In this document: positions 23,231-34,524 of the stretch, piece by piece
How positions within the stretch are numbered: position 1 is the stretch's first letter
Layout of the letters: each line of letters starts with the position of its first letter
Assembly: GCA_022419385.1 (NCBI GenBank)
Contig: JAJUBI010000001.1
Span: 2,356,001 to 2,420,000 of the forward strand
Length of the DNA: 64,000 nucleotides
DNA from: Paraconiothyrium sp. Pb-2020
Lineage: Eukaryota > Ascomycota > Dothideomycetes > Pleosporales > Didymosphaeriaceae
Direction: 5' to 3'
Made by a program: the position numbers and the translations under genes
The notes under the pieces: generated by a model
Seen by the model: the letters and a program-made list of their open reading frames with translations, nothing else
What the model was told of the DNA's origin: nothing
Database searches by the model: none

Positions 23231-24044
23231 CGTAGAAGAGTGAAAGCGAGAGAAACAGAGTCAAGAGCATAGCACGAGCGCTTGTGAGAGAAATAAGAAA
23301 AGAAAAAGCCTATGGAGAGCTTTTCTCAGCCGCGCACAGCACGTTTCGTCCAGGGCCAATTGGTTCGGTACTCGGGTGAGGCGGTTGCAGGCGCGAGTAT
23401 TAGCCGCACACGGCAGGTTCCAATGCGACGCAATCTGGATCAGTGCTCGCCAAAGGCGATGGCATTGCGCGGTATTGGCTGTATGTATGTACGGAGCGGA
23501 ATGTGTCCCACAATCGCTCAACCCTTGTTCCTGCATGCATGGTCGTACGGCGTTCTGAAATCTGTTGGCCTGGCGAACTGGGAGCGAAGTGTGTCCTCGT
23601 ACTCAGATTCCATTACCTTATTACTTCCAATAAATGAAGAGGCACATCACTCCCGGGGCTCGTGGTCTCCTGCGTATCGGTGATGCTGCCGTTTTCGATC
23701 CACGGAACGGGTGTGAACCACTCCCCCGGGTCATATACCCGCGTCCTCCGCGTCGGCATACGGGAACCCCTCCGCACCACTGAAACGTCAAAGTCAAAGG
23801 CTGCGGACCGCGCCGCATGGCGTGATAAAGAAAGCAACCGACAACGAGACTAGCAAGGATTCCCGTGTTTTGCTTGTGATTTCCACTCTCCCGATCCTTG
23901 TAGGCAATCAACCTATGGTAGAGGTCTGGCAAGTACGGCGTTGTTCGCTTTATGCGTTTCAGCGCTCGGCTCATCACTTCGCTTGTTCGAGGCAATTTAC
24001 GTTGTGTCTATTCTATCGTGGAACGTCATATTCTGTGATCTACA
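23231..24044. other. Intergenic region, permease promoter and 3' flank of 7TM gene
   Basis: Open frames on both strands here (to ~124 codons) overlap each other and show no domain. The region upstream of 23230 should hold the permease promoter; no TATA box is clear. Confidence 0.5.
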
Positions 24045-25235
24045 CTAAGTCCTCTTCGCCGACTCGACTGTGATAGTTTGCGTCTTGCTAATGCCCTCAC
24101 TTAGCTGGGTGCCGGTGCTGCGAGAGACATCAAGCAACTCGTATCCTTTCGAGCCTGGGCCGCTAGCCTCCGTGGAACGTTCGGTTTTGCCTCCAGGTCG
24201 TTCAACTCTGATGAGACCTGACTCAAAGCTTGTCATGAAGATGTTCGTATATGGAAGCGATGTTGTTACTATTGCAAGGCATTGCACGACCTGGTTGCAA
24301 GTGGTCGACCGCCAGTATCCGAGTGAGTGGTCACTTTTAAGAGGTCCAGAGGCATCCTGCTGGAAATAGTAGAGTTGGACTGCGGCTGCGGCCGTGACCC
24401 TGTCGATGTATTAGTGAAGATCATTGCGTGTAAATACAGTACTTGCAGTAGCCGACAAGCGAACAGACTAATGAGTGAAACTTTTCTCTGTCGCGCCATT
24501 TGTAGGGGCACTAAGATGCCCGTCTCCAGACCGACAAGCGCCATCTCGGACACCATGTTAAGGACCGTGATGGCCTCCCACCATTTCAGCTATACAAAGA
24601 TTAGCCTGAGGGGATGCCATTCACGTTATACACCTACAGCGTCCATACATTTCCCCGAAGTCTTGTCCCATGTACGAGGCGCACGGCACTGAAAAGCCGC
24701 GACAAAAACGGAGACGACGAGCCAGATGATCGCGAAAGCTCCGAAGACGTAGGTAAAAAGCCGGTCCATCTTTTTAGGCGTCAATCCATGGACGAAAGCC
24801 ACGATTGCCAATTTGGAGAAAGCAACAGAGAAGAAAAAGAGGATTGTGGCAGCGTATTCGCTCTACTGCTATCAGTTCTGAATGCGCATCTGGGTCGACC
24901 GCGATGCTGACTTTCAAAATTGTCTGTAATTCCCCATCGTCCAGTGTGTTCGAGGGCTTGCCGAAGCCGTTTGAAGCTTGTATAGATACGGCGATCGACT
25001 GCGCGCTGGCGAAAAGCTAACGTACAGTAAGATATGCGGTCCGTCTTGTGAGTGGGAAGATTCGTACCAAAGCCAAGAAGACAAAGCCAATTTCGACCGT
25101 CAGTGACCGAGAAATATAGAGCTTGACGCCAGCATGCGAAAAGAACGCAAGAACGCTCACAGCAAGGCAGAACCAAGTGACAATCTGCACGATCGGCGTG
25201 CGATTGAGCTCAGAGATAACGACTTGGTCCGCCAT
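24045..25235 (-). CDS. Fungal rhodopsin-like seven-transmembrane protein
   Basis: Five exons: 25235-25068, 25016-24912, 24862-24638, 24589-24438 and 24399-24045 (334 aa). The start at 25235 is the first ATG; the open frame upstream begins with TTG. About seven hydrophobic segments are visible, with the family patterns ARG-less SEYAATILFFFSVAFSKLAIVAF, FQCRAPRTWD and KWWEAITVLNMVSEMAL. This is the fungal 'rhodopsin domain' integral-membrane family related to Pth11-like receptors, but it lacks an N-terminal CFEM domain. The C-terminal tail (from about 285) is hydrophilic. Ligand and signalling partner are unknown. The fourth intron is only 38 bp (24437-24400) yet contains a CTAAT branch-point candidate; this junction is the least certain part of the model. 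Confidence 0.8.
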
Positions 25236-26200
25236 GTTGTAATGATTTGACAACTGACATCACTGAGAAAACGCCACAAGCAAAGTGAAAGTCGAACATT
25301 ATCAAGAAGGAGGATATTGCTGCCGAGACCCAAGACCAAAGCTCCAAGTTACAGCAGACCAGATTAGGACACCTGCTGCGTGGGAACGCAAATGTTGCAC
25401 GACAACTCTGGTAAGCAAAGACTGCATGATATGGCACATTCGGCGTGATAACGCATACGCCTCGCTGCTCTGGTGGTGGCTCATGCAAGTAGGACGGGCC
25501 GAACAAAAGGACCGTTCATTACGACTGTGTACCGGACCCCTGTTCAATTTCATGTCGGCGTCGCCTAAAGTGGTCTGAAAGCGGACGAACCATGGGGCGT
25601 AAACCGATCCAGACGCCCAACCGCGCCGCATGCTTCGTAAAGTTTAAATTGAGTTCCACAGCGTCGGAATATAGGCACACATTAGACGAGAGTGCGAGTT
25701 TTGAGCGCGCTTTCATCTAACTGCACTAACATTGACGTACGCAAATTCGGTCGCAGGAAGGCCATATCATGTTGTGATTTCGCTTTCAGATGTCGATGTG
25801 GAAAGTGAATGCAGAAAATATAGACGTGTAACAGCCATTGTACCGCATGAGAAAAAGGCGCGAAGATCACACTAACAATATGCAAGTAGTGCCCAATGAG
25901 GCAGGTGTCATAGGACACGCGGCAAGACAGGTCGAAAGAAGGCCATCAGGCGCTTGCTCCTGTCCGACAACGTGGTACATCGCCGCGTTATACGCCGGAG
26001 GGAGGCCAGTCCCGAAGCGCCGATAACGCTCCCGAGGTTTGGTAGTCAGACATTTTCTCGCTTGCCAGAGGTTGGGTTGACCTTGGCATATCTGATCACA
26101 CAGCATCGTTTTCCATTGCTGTTCGGCCTTCCGGCCTTCGGTGGTCGATAGTCGGACAGGCTATCGCATCTGCTCATTTTTCTTCTGCCTCTGGCTCAAC
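25236..26200. other. Divergent intergenic region
   Basis: About 1 kb separates the 7TM gene (minus) from the GNAT gene (plus). Open frames of up to 109 codons have no recognisable features. No repeat was seen. Confidence 0.5.
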
Positions 26201-26968
26201 ATGTCGTTGAAACTTTCAGATGTCGATCTTGAAGCGGAATTCGACGAGCTCATGGCCGTCATGTGGGCGGCATACGAGAAACCTAATCAACCGTTCTTCC
26301 GGCTCTTCTGTCCCATCAATGATGGCGACCGACAAACCTCGCTGAAGGAATCTACCAACCGCATGCTGGAATGGGACCGTCATGACCCTCACGCACGCTG
26401 GTTGAAAGTCGAAGACACTTCTACAGGAAGCATCGTTGGCGGTGCATGGTATAAGATCTACAAGGAAAATCCCTTTGCGCACCCAGAGGAAGAAGTTGTT
26501 GACTGGTATCCGAACGATAGCTCGAGAGATTTTGTTGCGCAAGCGATAGGGCAGATGGAAGGACCTCGCGCGAAGAAGGCTGCTCGTCCACAAGTGTGTT
26601 CGTCTTCTCGCCAGCATCTGTACATTTTAGATCTTTGCTGACAGAGTTGAGTTCTGAATATACTCTTCACCCACCCCGATTATCGTCGCAAAGGTATTGG
26701 AGCTATGCTTGTCCAGTGGGGCATTGAAATGGCTAAGGAGCTTGATGTCGAGTTCTGGCTCGATGCGACACCCCAGGGAAAGCCGCTGTATGAGAAGCTT
26801 GGATTTGAATTGGTGGAACGGAATCCATTGGTCCCGAAGACAGAGAAACCAGATGAGAAATGGTATGCAACAGCACAGGAATTTGGGGATATCGTCCTTT
26901 GTACTATGTGGCGGCCGAAGGTAGGGATGATTGAGGAGGGCAAGACGATGAGGCCATGGGATAAGTAG
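26201..26968 (+). CDS. GNAT-family N-acetyltransferase, fungal
   Basis: Two exons, 26201-26597 and 26652-26968, give 237 aa. The start is the ATG at 26201 (MSLKLSDVD). A GT donor four bases upstream (26594) is more obvious but leads to a stop; the donor at 26598 joins VF-LNILFTHPDYRRKGIGAMLVQWG, which is the acetyl-CoA-binding motif A (RRKGIG, Q/RxxGxG/A type). The C-terminal LYEKLGFELVER block is the usual last strand-helix of the fold. The N-terminus with AYEKPNQPFFRLFCP is seen in a group of fungal GNATs sometimes linked to resistance or secondary metabolism. Substrate unknown; soluble and probably cytosolic. Confidence 0.87.
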
Positions 26969-29203
26969 GGAGAGCTTTCCGTAAAGTCTTCTAACTTAAG
27001 TAAACATCACCGAGGACATAAATATACGGGCATCGCTTTGCATGCGGGCCGACTTCACGTTGCAGTCGATTACTTCAATAAACGTCATCAAATCGCACTT
27101 CAATGATTGTTCCATGGAGCGACGTCAAACTCACTGCTACACACGTGATCACCTCGAGAATAAGACTGAACCTCTGCAAGAAATTTTCTCAGCTTGAAGT
27201 CGAAGCCTTAGGCGGGGCTTTGGAAATCGATGACCGAACGAAAGGAAGCGCAATAATGACAAGGGCCAAAGGCTTGGTATGAACGTCGATATGAGCTGCA
27301 ATTCCGATCAGCTCGACTTGTGCCCTTCTTCGTTCACAGCATTTAACTCCCAACGGTGGACTTTGAGAGTAATACCAACGGCAGTGGTAGACGGGCAGAA
27401 GGGTCAAACGGTGTAACCCTCGGCGCCTATGCTGATACGCGTCTTTACTGAAGCTATTGCACAATGGAATAGCAGTAAGAGCGACGAAAAAGCTTGTAGA
27501 TCTGTAGCCTCTATTAGCAACCATCAATCTAGGTTATAAGCATGAGCAAGAGAAGCAAATGCGGCTTAGTCGCAGACGTAGTACAGGCAATACTGAACCA
27601 CCGCAATGGAATCTCTGGCGCACTGCGCAACTAAAGAAGACACCTTTTACCTGCAACAAAAACATTTCTTATCCAACTTCAAGATCTAGTCATCGGCCAC
27701 CCAGTGTATGTGCTTTTTGTGGTACAAAACTTACCGAATGGGATGGTGACACATCTGACGTTCTACCCGACGTACAACTGACAGCGTAATCGCATATGCT
27801 TTGCATTCAGGTTGGTATACGAAGCACGGGTCCTGCTTTTCAGCCTTCGATGTCTGGTCGCCTGCATGATGTATCCTCGACAGTTGACGTCATCACATAT
27901 TCTTGACCGGCCATTTATCCCTACGCATCCAGATTCACCTCAGCCCAACATTGAAGTTATATAAACAAGTGTAGGTTGATAACCTACATTATGAGTCCTA
28001 TCCGGTGGTCTAGAGAAATCTCGATCAATATAATAAAATGCCGTGCTACATTGTTCTAACAGCTTGAACGACCTCTAAGAGATGTGGTTCAATAATACAC
28101 TAGTGCTAGTATGTTTAGAACACTCAATGCAATTATTGCCTCCAGTTCACGTCACCTATGAAGTTACACGATAATATTATGAGCGTCAAATCCTAGTGGC
28201 AAGGTCGTTAAAACAGGAAACCGTCCTGCGATATACTCAACACCCCTTAGGCGGGTGTCATGGGACGATAATTATGTGACATCGACGTAAATCTACTCGT
28301 AGTGTCTAGCAGCAGTATCCACTTCACTTATACACTGAGCAGGCCGGACGTGCCGACTCCTTCCGTCGTACTTGGGAGGGCAGGAGATCCCGAGAAAGCA
28401 AGGGATTCCGAGGAGCTAGGAGTTTCCGGCTAGATTCGGGTTAGCTTCGCCAACTAAACACAGTGGATGCACGTCATTCTAGGGTCTGCTCGACCCTTTT
28501 CAGTCGATATACGTACATTCGAAAAAGATTTGGTCAACATGCCCAGCCTTATACATGGAGGAGCTTGACTATCAGGAAACGTGGTGCCACATGCCAGCGG
28601 CTACCATCGGCTCTTCCAAAGCTAATGTTGGTTCACCCTGCCTGAATCCAAATGTTTGCATGAAATGGCAGTCCAGCCGTTTGAGTCGGTTGGAGTGATG
28701 CTTCGAATTGACGCCGATGAAATGTATTTATCAGGTTCAGAACAGCTTCAAAACACTGGGCATCAACACTCTTGTAGCGGAAGGTGGTACAGCGCTGCTA
28801 AGCTCTTAGCATTTACCCGCTGTTTCCCCCTGTCTCCACCATTCGGAGTGAACTTCAGAGCGGGGTGAACGTTAACCGCGGAGTGAGGGCGACCCCAAGC
28901 TGATGTCTTTCGTGGACAGGCTCCAATAACGGATTCAAGCTATCTCGGAGTAATCGTTGGGTCGAACTGAGCGATCTTGATAGGAGCAATTGCCTACGCC
29001 GACTGTTGCCAGATCACGAGATTATGAATTGAAGTAAGCTCGATATGATATTTAAGGGTCTGAAGGTCGCTGGAGGAGGCTACCTGTTCATCATATCCCT
29101 CAGACAAACCGCAAGGCTGTCATTTTTCCCCCTTCAACCTAATATCAACGTGAACGACCACTCTCAAACTTAGACCAGGACTACACTTCACGCGTCAGCA
29201 ACC
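26969..29203. other. Longest gene-free interval of the window, 2.2 kb
   Basis: No coding region, tRNA or element could be supported. Open frames are short, at most ~112 codons, and lack domains. Parts are AT-rich (27960-28180). A perfect 8 bp inverted repeat with a 3 bp loop lies at 27970-27988. It could be decayed repeat DNA, a long promoter, or hold a non-coding RNA. Confidence 0.5.
27970..27988. repeat. Inverted repeat, 8 bp arms, 3 bp loop
   Basis: TGTAGGTT and AACCTACA flank GAT. The arms are perfect. No flanking open frame or T-tract suggests a function. Confidence 0.6.
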
Positions 29204-30310
29204 ATGACCGACAAGGGCGCCAATCTCGACATGTCGTTGTTCTTCGGAACCCCTGAGGAGAAGAAGTACTTTTGCAAAGAGCTACTTCGCCTACTGAAGT
29301 TGCGAGGAGGCGTCAAGCTCCAGAACCATGGTATTCCGGACGAGGATATACACAAGCTCTTCGAAATGGTATGCTTGGATCTCTTCGAGGAATCGAATGA
29401 AGGTTTACTTATGGGTAATGGCAGAGCCGCAGATTCTTTTCTCTACCGCATGAGACTAAGATGAAAGCTAAACGTCCTCTCCAAGCCAATCCCAATCGCG
29501 GTTACGCCTTCGTTGGGCAGGAAAATGTTGCCAAAATCAGTGGATATGAGAAGGGTGCTGGTCCGGGAACTGCCCGTGACATCAAGGTTTGTCTATCCAC
29601 ATTTCTTTCTTTGCACATTACCCAACTTGAGCTAACTCTCGTAGGAATCATATGATCTCGGCAGTGCTCAAGACGACTTGGCCGAAAATCGTTGGGTTCC
29701 TGAAGCTGACCTACCAGGTTTTCGAGGTTTTATGGAGTATTTCTACGAGAAGGCCTTCAAAACAGAAATGCAGCTGCTCTCTGCGCTCGCCATTGCGCTC
29801 AACATTTCCGAAGACCACCTGAAGGCGCTCCATAATCGCGCCGAAAACGAATTCCGCCTACTGCACTACCCAGCCGTCCCTGCTTCAGAACTTGCAGACG
29901 GTACCTCCACCCGCATCGCAGAACACACAGATTTTGGCACTATTACAATGCTATTCCAAGACTCTGTGGGAGGACTTCAGGTTGAAGACCAGACGCAGCC
30001 CGGTGTCTTCCGCAGTGTCGAGTCGTCTAAGCCGACGGACATTATTCTCAACATTGGTGACTCACTTCAACGTCTTACCAATGACACATTCCGGGCAGCT
30101 TGCCACAGAGTGACCTACCCACCCGCCATTAAGGCTGGGGACAACTTAGAAATACCAGAGCGCTACTCAATCGCCTATTTTGTCAAACCTAACCGCCAAG
30201 CTTCTCTACTTCCATTGAAGGAGTTCATCACCGATTCGACGCCTTGCCGATACGACGATGTCACAGCTTGGGAGTGGAACAATCGCAGAATCGGGCAGCT
30301 GTTTGGTTGA
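29204..30310 (+). CDS. 2-oxoglutarate/Fe(II)-dependent dioxygenase (isopenicillin-N-synthase-like)
   Basis: Three exons, 29204-29368, 29425-29586 and 29645-30310, give 330 aa. The N-terminal DIOX_N region holds LRGGVKLQNHGIPDEDI and SRRFFSLPHETKMK. The double-stranded beta-helix core has the iron triad His203, Asp205 (EHTDFG) and His263 (ACHRV), and the 2-oxoglutarate carboxylate clamp Arg282-x-Ser284 (RYSI). All ligands are intact, so it should be active. Such enzymes hydroxylate or desaturate small molecules, and in fungi many belong to secondary-metabolite or detoxification routes. The next gene is an aldo-keto reductase on the other strand, tail to tail. The substrate is not known. Confidence 0.92.
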
Positions 30311-30828
30311 GCTAGATTGTGGAAGCATATTTCGGGCGTTATCTCTTTTTATGTTGTAGGGGTCTAGGCAAAGTGGCAAACTTAGGACCATATTGTAGCA
30401 ATTTGATTGAGCGTTTCCCGAACATGATCAATCTCAAAGTCGTCCTGGCCATAACCCATGTTTGGGAATACAGATGAGTGAAAATTAACGACAAGTCATG
30501 ATGAATAGGACAAAAGTGACTGCTCGTAGATTTTATCGAATTGACAAAACAACCGATTTTCTTACAACCGAAGTAGCTGCTTCCACCCACAGGAAGCAGC
30601 TCAGCATATTACTCTTGCCTTCCATAGGGCTTGCCGCTCGAGCTTCTACCCTTTGGTTGGATATCCTACGTATACTTGTTTCGGTTATACCGTAGCCAAA
30701 TTTTGCGAAAGAGAGCAACGCGGAAAGCGGTAATCAAGTTGATTCCAATCAGGCGGTGATTCGACTGAGCACGTGTTCGGTGCATCTGCCTTAAGATCTT
30801 CTATTGTGTTGTGCTACGCACCCAATAT
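30311..30828. other. Convergent 3' flanks
   Basis: Tail-to-tail space between the dioxygenase and the aldo-keto reductase. Nothing beyond probable 3' UTRs was seen. Confidence 0.5.
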
Positions 30829-32035
30829 CTAATCCTGTCTCGCCGGATCTAAGTCTATCTTACCAACAATGCCATCGATCTCTGCTAGTACTTCTGGCGT
30901 TAGCTTATCCAGCACTTCTAACGCCTTGCAGTTCTCCACCACCTGCTCTGGCCTAGAAGCACCTGTAATGACTGACGAAACGTTCGGGTTCTTTAGGCAC
31001 CATGCCAACGCGAGTTGGGACTGGGTGACACCCAGCTTATCGGCAACAGGCTTCCTTTCGTTAGTTCAGGAACCACTCGACTAGGCATTGTGACAAACCT
31101 TGAGTTTCCTAGAGCTCTCAATCATCTCCACCCAGCTGTCATTTCCGTACGAATCCCTCATGCTGTTCACAAATCGGTCCTTGCCTTCGGCAAAGCGAGA
31201 TCCAGCAGGAGGCCTTTCGGGGCTATCATTATACTTTCCACTCAACACACCAAATTTGAGAGGCGAGAAGGTTGTTAAACCAATACCGAAACGCGAATAC
31301 AGCCGCTGGAACTCTCCTTCCACTTTCCTCCTAGCAAGCAGGTTGTACTGAGGTTGCTCAACCACTGGTGCAATGAGACCAAGCTGCTTCGCAATGCCGC
31401 ATGCCTCAGCAATCTCGTCTGCTGACCACTCGCTTGTTCCCCAGTACAAAGCCCATCCCTTGGTCTCAATCACGTGGTTGAAGCCTCGCACTGTTTCTTC
31501 CATTGGTGTCAAGCGGTCGGGTCGATGCGCGTACACGATATCCACATATTCAAGGTCCAGTCTCTTCAGCGAGGCACGCAGCCCCTCAATGATGTGCTTC
31601 CTTGACAAACCGTGATTGTTGACGAGGACTTCACCATTGACGGCACCCCAATTAAGCTTGGTGCTAATGACAATATCACTACGATTCCATCCGAATCGCT
31701 TGATTGCCTGGCCCATCACTTCCTCTGATTTGCCGGCAGTATAATTTTCTGCGGTGTCAAAGAAGGTGATCCCGCAGTCGTACGCTTGCTTCATGCAGGA
31801 GAATGTAAGCTCTTTCGTAATTATTAGCGGATATACATGAAGTACTATAATCGCGCCCTCTTACCATTCTCAACGTGACCACCAAAGCTAGTGAAGCTGT
31901 CAATAAGGTGCAAGCATTCGGGCGTAGAATTACTCACGTGAGCCAGCCACCGAGACCCAGGGCAGACACATGCAACCCGGAATTACCCAGACGGCGGTAC
32001 TGCATACCAGTCTTTCGAGGTTCCTCCCAAGCCAT
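30829..32035 (-). CDS. Aldo-keto reductase, voltage-gated K+ channel beta-subunit-like
   Basis: Four exons: 32035-31938, 31887-31865, 31811-31099 and 31050-30829 (351 aa). The second exon is only 23 nt (FGGHVEN). It is an NADPH-dependent (beta/alpha)8-barrel reductase. The catalytic tetrad is Asp59, Tyr64 (FFDTAENY), Lys92 (STKLNWG) and His136 (VYAHRPD). YRRLGNSGLHVSALGLGGW at the N-terminus and the ITGASRPEQVVEN nucleotide-binding block near the C-terminus place it with Kv-beta-like AKRs. These reduce aldehydes and ketones; fungal members are often stress-related. An open frame continues upstream to 32131 with another ATG (a hydrophobic N-terminus), but 32035 aligns best with the family. Confidence 0.9.
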
Positions 32036-32402
32036 ATTGTAACGTGTACTCGTGGAAGACTTATGGTGCGAAATGCGAAAGTTCAAGAGAAGCAACCAAC
32101 TCACTGGCAAAGCCAACACTAGGGCCTTCAATATGTACGTCTCGCAATTTTTCGCCTAAGTCGGGGATATTGCTCCATCGAGGAAAGTCACGAACATCTG
32201 CACTGATGTAAAAAAAGGGCTGCAGCCATGCTGAGGGGCGTAAAGACCTTCCGAATCCTATTAAGTGTACCGTAGAGGCGGACACGTGGTGGGGTATCGG
32301 ACCCACTACAACTAGTATGTTCGATTGTCCCGGTATACGGCCGTGCAACAGCTGCCGCTACGAGGATTTGCCGAATCTCCACATGCCTCAACCGCCGCTA
32401 TA
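32036..32402. other. Intergenic region
   Basis: About 370 bp between the AKR promoter and the 3' end of the Dal5-family transporter, both on the minus strand. No feature was recognised. Confidence 0.45.
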
Positions 32403-34099
32403 CTATATCACGAACCTAAAGTCCAATCTCTTGTTGCCGTCTCTCTCACGTGCGTCGAGGTCTGATTGGTACAATGCCTTCTCCTCCGATGTCATAGCGC
32501 GCCACTTCTCGTCTTTCTTCTTGTTCAAGTACACCAATACCTGCCGTTGGACCACCATCGTGACAAGACTCAAGGCACAAATTGCGACGCACACCTTGTT
32601 GCCCTGCTTGTAGTATGGCGCATCGTACTTGCGATAGATCTGAGATCCGATCAACGAGCCTATCTGGACAATGACGTTGTAAGTGGCAGCTGTGATAGCC
32701 CGCTTCTTCACATCAAACGTATTTTCTGAGATCCAGGAAGAGATCAGGGGATGAAAATACGGATACCCCGAGATGAGAGTAATCAGTGTGAATCGAGACC
32801 ATTCGCGGCCGCCATCGGGAAGAGTAAGAAGAGCGATAAGCAATGGCATAATCCAGAATTCGCCAAAAATGATGTGTAGCGTACGCTCGTTGAAGTAGTC
32901 GCTGCTGTACGCTAGAGTCAACATGGTTATGATCTGGAGGGCAGCCGATGGGATGGTAAGCATATTCGAGCTGAAGGTTGAGAAACCGAGACGCTTAAGG
33001 GTTAAGCTTAAGTATCCAGTAACGGGTGTAGCAGGAATGTAAGCAACCAGTCCGAGGAAGTACAGTCCCCACATGGCAGGGTCGCTCCACGCCGCCTTGA
33101 TATCTTGGAGTGTTGCAGGCTCTTGGAGCGCTGTAAGACCCTTCGCTGGATCATCACGGAGAATGCGCTGCCTTTGTCAGTCCTGCTCATTTTCTAAAGT
33201 ATGTCCCAACTTACATTGATCATGATGACTTCCTCGCGCTCGGTGTACCATCCTTTCCGGAATAGGACTCCCTTGGTTCCCACGGGCGAAGACGGTAGGT
33301 AGATGAAGGAAATCAGAGCGATCGCCATCGTCAACAGTCCTTCGATCAGAAATAGCCAGAACCACCCAGGCTTTCCTTGTACGCCTCGCAATTCCAAGAG
33401 ACCAGCTGCCAATAATGCGGAGATGACGCGCGCAACGTTCAGCGTAGACCAGAAGGCCGCAAGACGGATGGCCAGCTCTTTGGACTTATAAAAGTACGTC
33501 GCAAAAAGGATAACACCTGGTATGAAACCGCCTTCACAGGCACCGATCAATGCGCGGGTGATGTAGAACGTAGTGCGGTCGTGCATCCATGCTTGAGCCC
33601 AGGAAACAGTGCTCCATGCGAACATCATCGTAGGTAATATGTACTTGAATCCATACCGCTTGGTGAGAAATTGGACGGGGAACTCGGCGGCGAGGAAGCA
33701 CACAAGTTGGATAGTGGTTCCATTGTTGTAATCGTCGGTCGTCAGGTTGAGGTCTTTTAATAAGTTGTCGGTGAGTGCGTTGCCTAGATTGCCTCGATCA
33801 AGCTGCAGGCCGAACATCATGACGCAAAGCCACGAGAGGAGGAGTAAGTCCGTTTTCATCACAACACGCCTTTCTTCTGCATCTGTCCATGCTGCCAATG
33901 GATCGAATCGATGTCGGCCTTCGTACGTTTCGTGAGGCGGTGTAATGTCGGCTAATTCACCACGTCCGACCTTCGTTGGTGACTTGAGTGAGCCAGCATC
34001 CTCGCTCACTCTCGTTGGGGCGATTTCGATATCGTTTCCCATCTTTTTCCAATTCCTTGTCGCTGTTCGAGCGCTGGGATATGCGTGGGTCTTTGCCAT
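32403..34099 (-). CDS. MFS anion:cation symporter of the Dal5 family
   Basis: Two exons, 34099-33215 and 33167-32403, joined over a 47 bp intron, give 549 aa. After an ~80-residue polar N-terminus come about 12 hydrophobic helices. LSWLCVMMFGLQLDRGNLGNALTDNL and FPVQFLTKRYG in the first half, and ALIGACEGGFIPGVI, are marks of the ACS/Dal5 (allantoate permease) group. Family members move organic anions such as allantoate, pantothenate, nicotinate, biotin precursors, and, in yeast Soa1, sulfonates and other sulfur compounds. The gene is divergent from a TauD-type dioxygenase with 425 bp between the two ATGs, which favours a linked substrate (inference). The C-terminal tail is basic. Confidence 0.9.
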
Positions 34100-34524
34100 G
34101 CTCCACTCACGGATTTAATAAACATCAGCAAATGAATGTCGCAATTGTGTTCGATGCATACGTGATCCACACTTACACTACTGGGGAAATCAAGCCGCCT
34201 GATGCTGCGATAGTCGAGTGGACATCGCGCCGTGGCTATCCTTTCTTTCCGGTGCATCTCACTCCATGAAGCCTCGGCCTAGCTGTTTGGAGTAAATCCA
34301 GCGACAAATCAAGGACACATCCCAAAGCGGACCGACTGCCGATGACGTGCTCGAGTCCACGTGGGCTAGCATCAGACGAACCCAACAAACCCTAAGGCCA
34401 TAAAAATGGTAGGTTTCCAGATAATATTCAAAAGGGCATGCGTTCGCCGATTTGGTCGCCAATAGCATTCACTATCTAGTCTTCTAGCGTAACGTCGTAG
34501 CGATCCGTGCAGCAGTCCAACACG
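34100..34524. promoter_or_regulatory. Shared divergent promoter of Dal5-type transporter and TauD-type dioxygenase
   Basis: 425 bp lie between the two start codons. It contains the perfect E-box CACGTG at 34358-34363 and ATGACGTGCT at 34342-34351, which matches 8 of 10 positions of the Cys3-type palindrome ATGRYRYCAT. Both site types are linked to sulfur-regulatory bZIP/bHLH factors in fungi; function here is inferred. Confidence 0.4.
34358..34363. promoter_or_regulatory. CACGTG E-box
   Basis: Perfect palindromic CACGTG, the Cbf1-type core, 162 bp upstream of the dioxygenase ATG. One six-base match can arise by chance, so weight comes only from the gene context. Confidence 0.4.
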
